From Opitutaceae bacterium (GTDB lineage Bacteria > Verrucomicrobiota > Verrucomicrobiia > Opitutales > Opitutaceae): DNA of 12,410 bases. Shown in pieces: positions 12,132 to 12,410 of the stretch. Below the pieces are notes generated by a model. The model was not told the DNA's origin, ran no database searches, and saw only the letters and a list, made by a program, of their open reading frames with translations. The position numbers were made by a program, and so were the translations under genes. The stretch's first letter is position 1. Each line of letters opens with the position of its first letter. The stretch is taken from positions 1 through 12,410 of the forward strand of contig JADLBI010000057.1 in NCBI GenBank assembly GCA_020847775.1. Reading direction: 5' to 3'.

Positions 12132-12410
12132 ATGAAAATCGTTCTCGCCTACTCCGGTGGTCTCGACACCTCCGTCATCGTCAAGTGGCTCAAGGAAAAG
12201 TATGACGCCGACATCGTCACTTTTGCGGCCGACGTCGGCCAAGAGGAGGAGCTGCGCGGTCTCGACAAGAAGGCCAAGGCCACGGGCGCGTCCAAGCACT
12301 ACACCCTCGATCTCGTCGAGGAGTTCGCGCGCGACTACATCTACCCGATGATCCGCGCCAACGCGGTTTACGAGGGCCAGTATTACCTCGGCACCTCCAT
12401 CGCCCGCCCA
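12132..12410 (+). CDS. argG: Argininosuccinate synthase (partial, N-terminal 93 residues)
   Basis: This enzyme condenses citrulline and aspartate with ATP to make argininosuccinate. Only the first 93 codons are in the window and the frame is open at the edge (family length about 400). The N-terminus MKIVLAYSGGLDTSVIVKWL carries the PP-loop ATP pyrophosphatase motif SGGLDTS (8-14). VTFAADVGQEEEL (29-41), the IYPMIRANAVYEGQYYLGTS region (71-90) and the final ARP of TSIARP are standard citrulline/ATP-binding segments. The ATG at 12132 matches the family start and has a pyrimidine-rich leader with no Shine-Dalgarno. The 204-bp spacer with repeats suggests that argG may have its own promoter or be separately controlled from argF. 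Confidence 0.96.
   Translation, partial: MKIVLAYSGGLDTSVIVKWLKEKYDADIVTFAADVGQEEELRGLDKKAKATGASKHYTLDLVEEFARDYIYPMIRANAVYEGQYYLGTSIARP

Overview
This is a GC-rich bacterial chromosome segment of compact housekeeping genes. The best guess for its origin is Verrucomicrobiota, probably an Opitutaceae-like organism. That placement is an inference from three things: the protein styles (a cytosolic GH20-like hydrolase, a TorF/Gcw_chp porin, an unusual ArgJ type), the rplM-rpsI-arg gene order, and the near absence of Shine-Dalgarno sites. There is no 16S rRNA or other marker here to prove it. I see no tRNA, rRNA, CRISPR array, transposase or phage gene.

Left part (1-4307). A GH20-like glycoside hydrolase runs leftwards off the window edge. 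It is open for 300 codons and has no stop in the window. Head to head with it is a MOSC-domain protein on the plus strand. A tight three-gene minus-strand run follows: a DUF423 membrane protein, a tRNA nucleotidyltransferase/poly(A)-polymerase family enzyme with an HD domain, and transaldolase. Gaps are 6 and 26 bp, so this is probably one transcript, and it ends 5 bp from the convergent MOSC gene.

Middle (4308-6154). A 140-bp divergent intergenic region precedes a secreted TorF-type outer-membrane porin with its own Rho-independent terminator. Next come rplM-rpsI (ribosomal proteins uL13 and uS9) as a two-gene operon with a perfect -35 box and a strong terminator.

Right part (6211-12410). 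This is an arginine biosynthesis cluster: argC, argJ (inverted), argB, argD, argF and the start of argG. Together they cover N-acetylglutamate to argininosuccinate: ArgB phosphorylates N-acetylglutamate, ArgC reduces it, ArgD transaminates it, ArgJ recycles the acetyl group to glutamate and releases ornithine, ArgF makes citrulline and ArgG makes argininosuccinate. An ArgJ-type (cyclic) pathway fits the N-terminally extended ArgB, the form usually feedback-inhibited by arginine. argJ alone points the other way, converging on argC and diverging from argB.

The most repeat-rich DNA is the 204-bp argF-argG spacer. It holds a 31-bp imperfect inverted repeat, a perfect 7-bp stem-loop and three tandem 10-bp units. 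I found no convincing undescribed multi-gene system. The points most worth checking are the uniform lack of Shine-Dalgarno sites, a shared ACTCGTGA motif upstream of argC and argF, the flipped argJ with its altered motif, and the stacked intergenic repeats.
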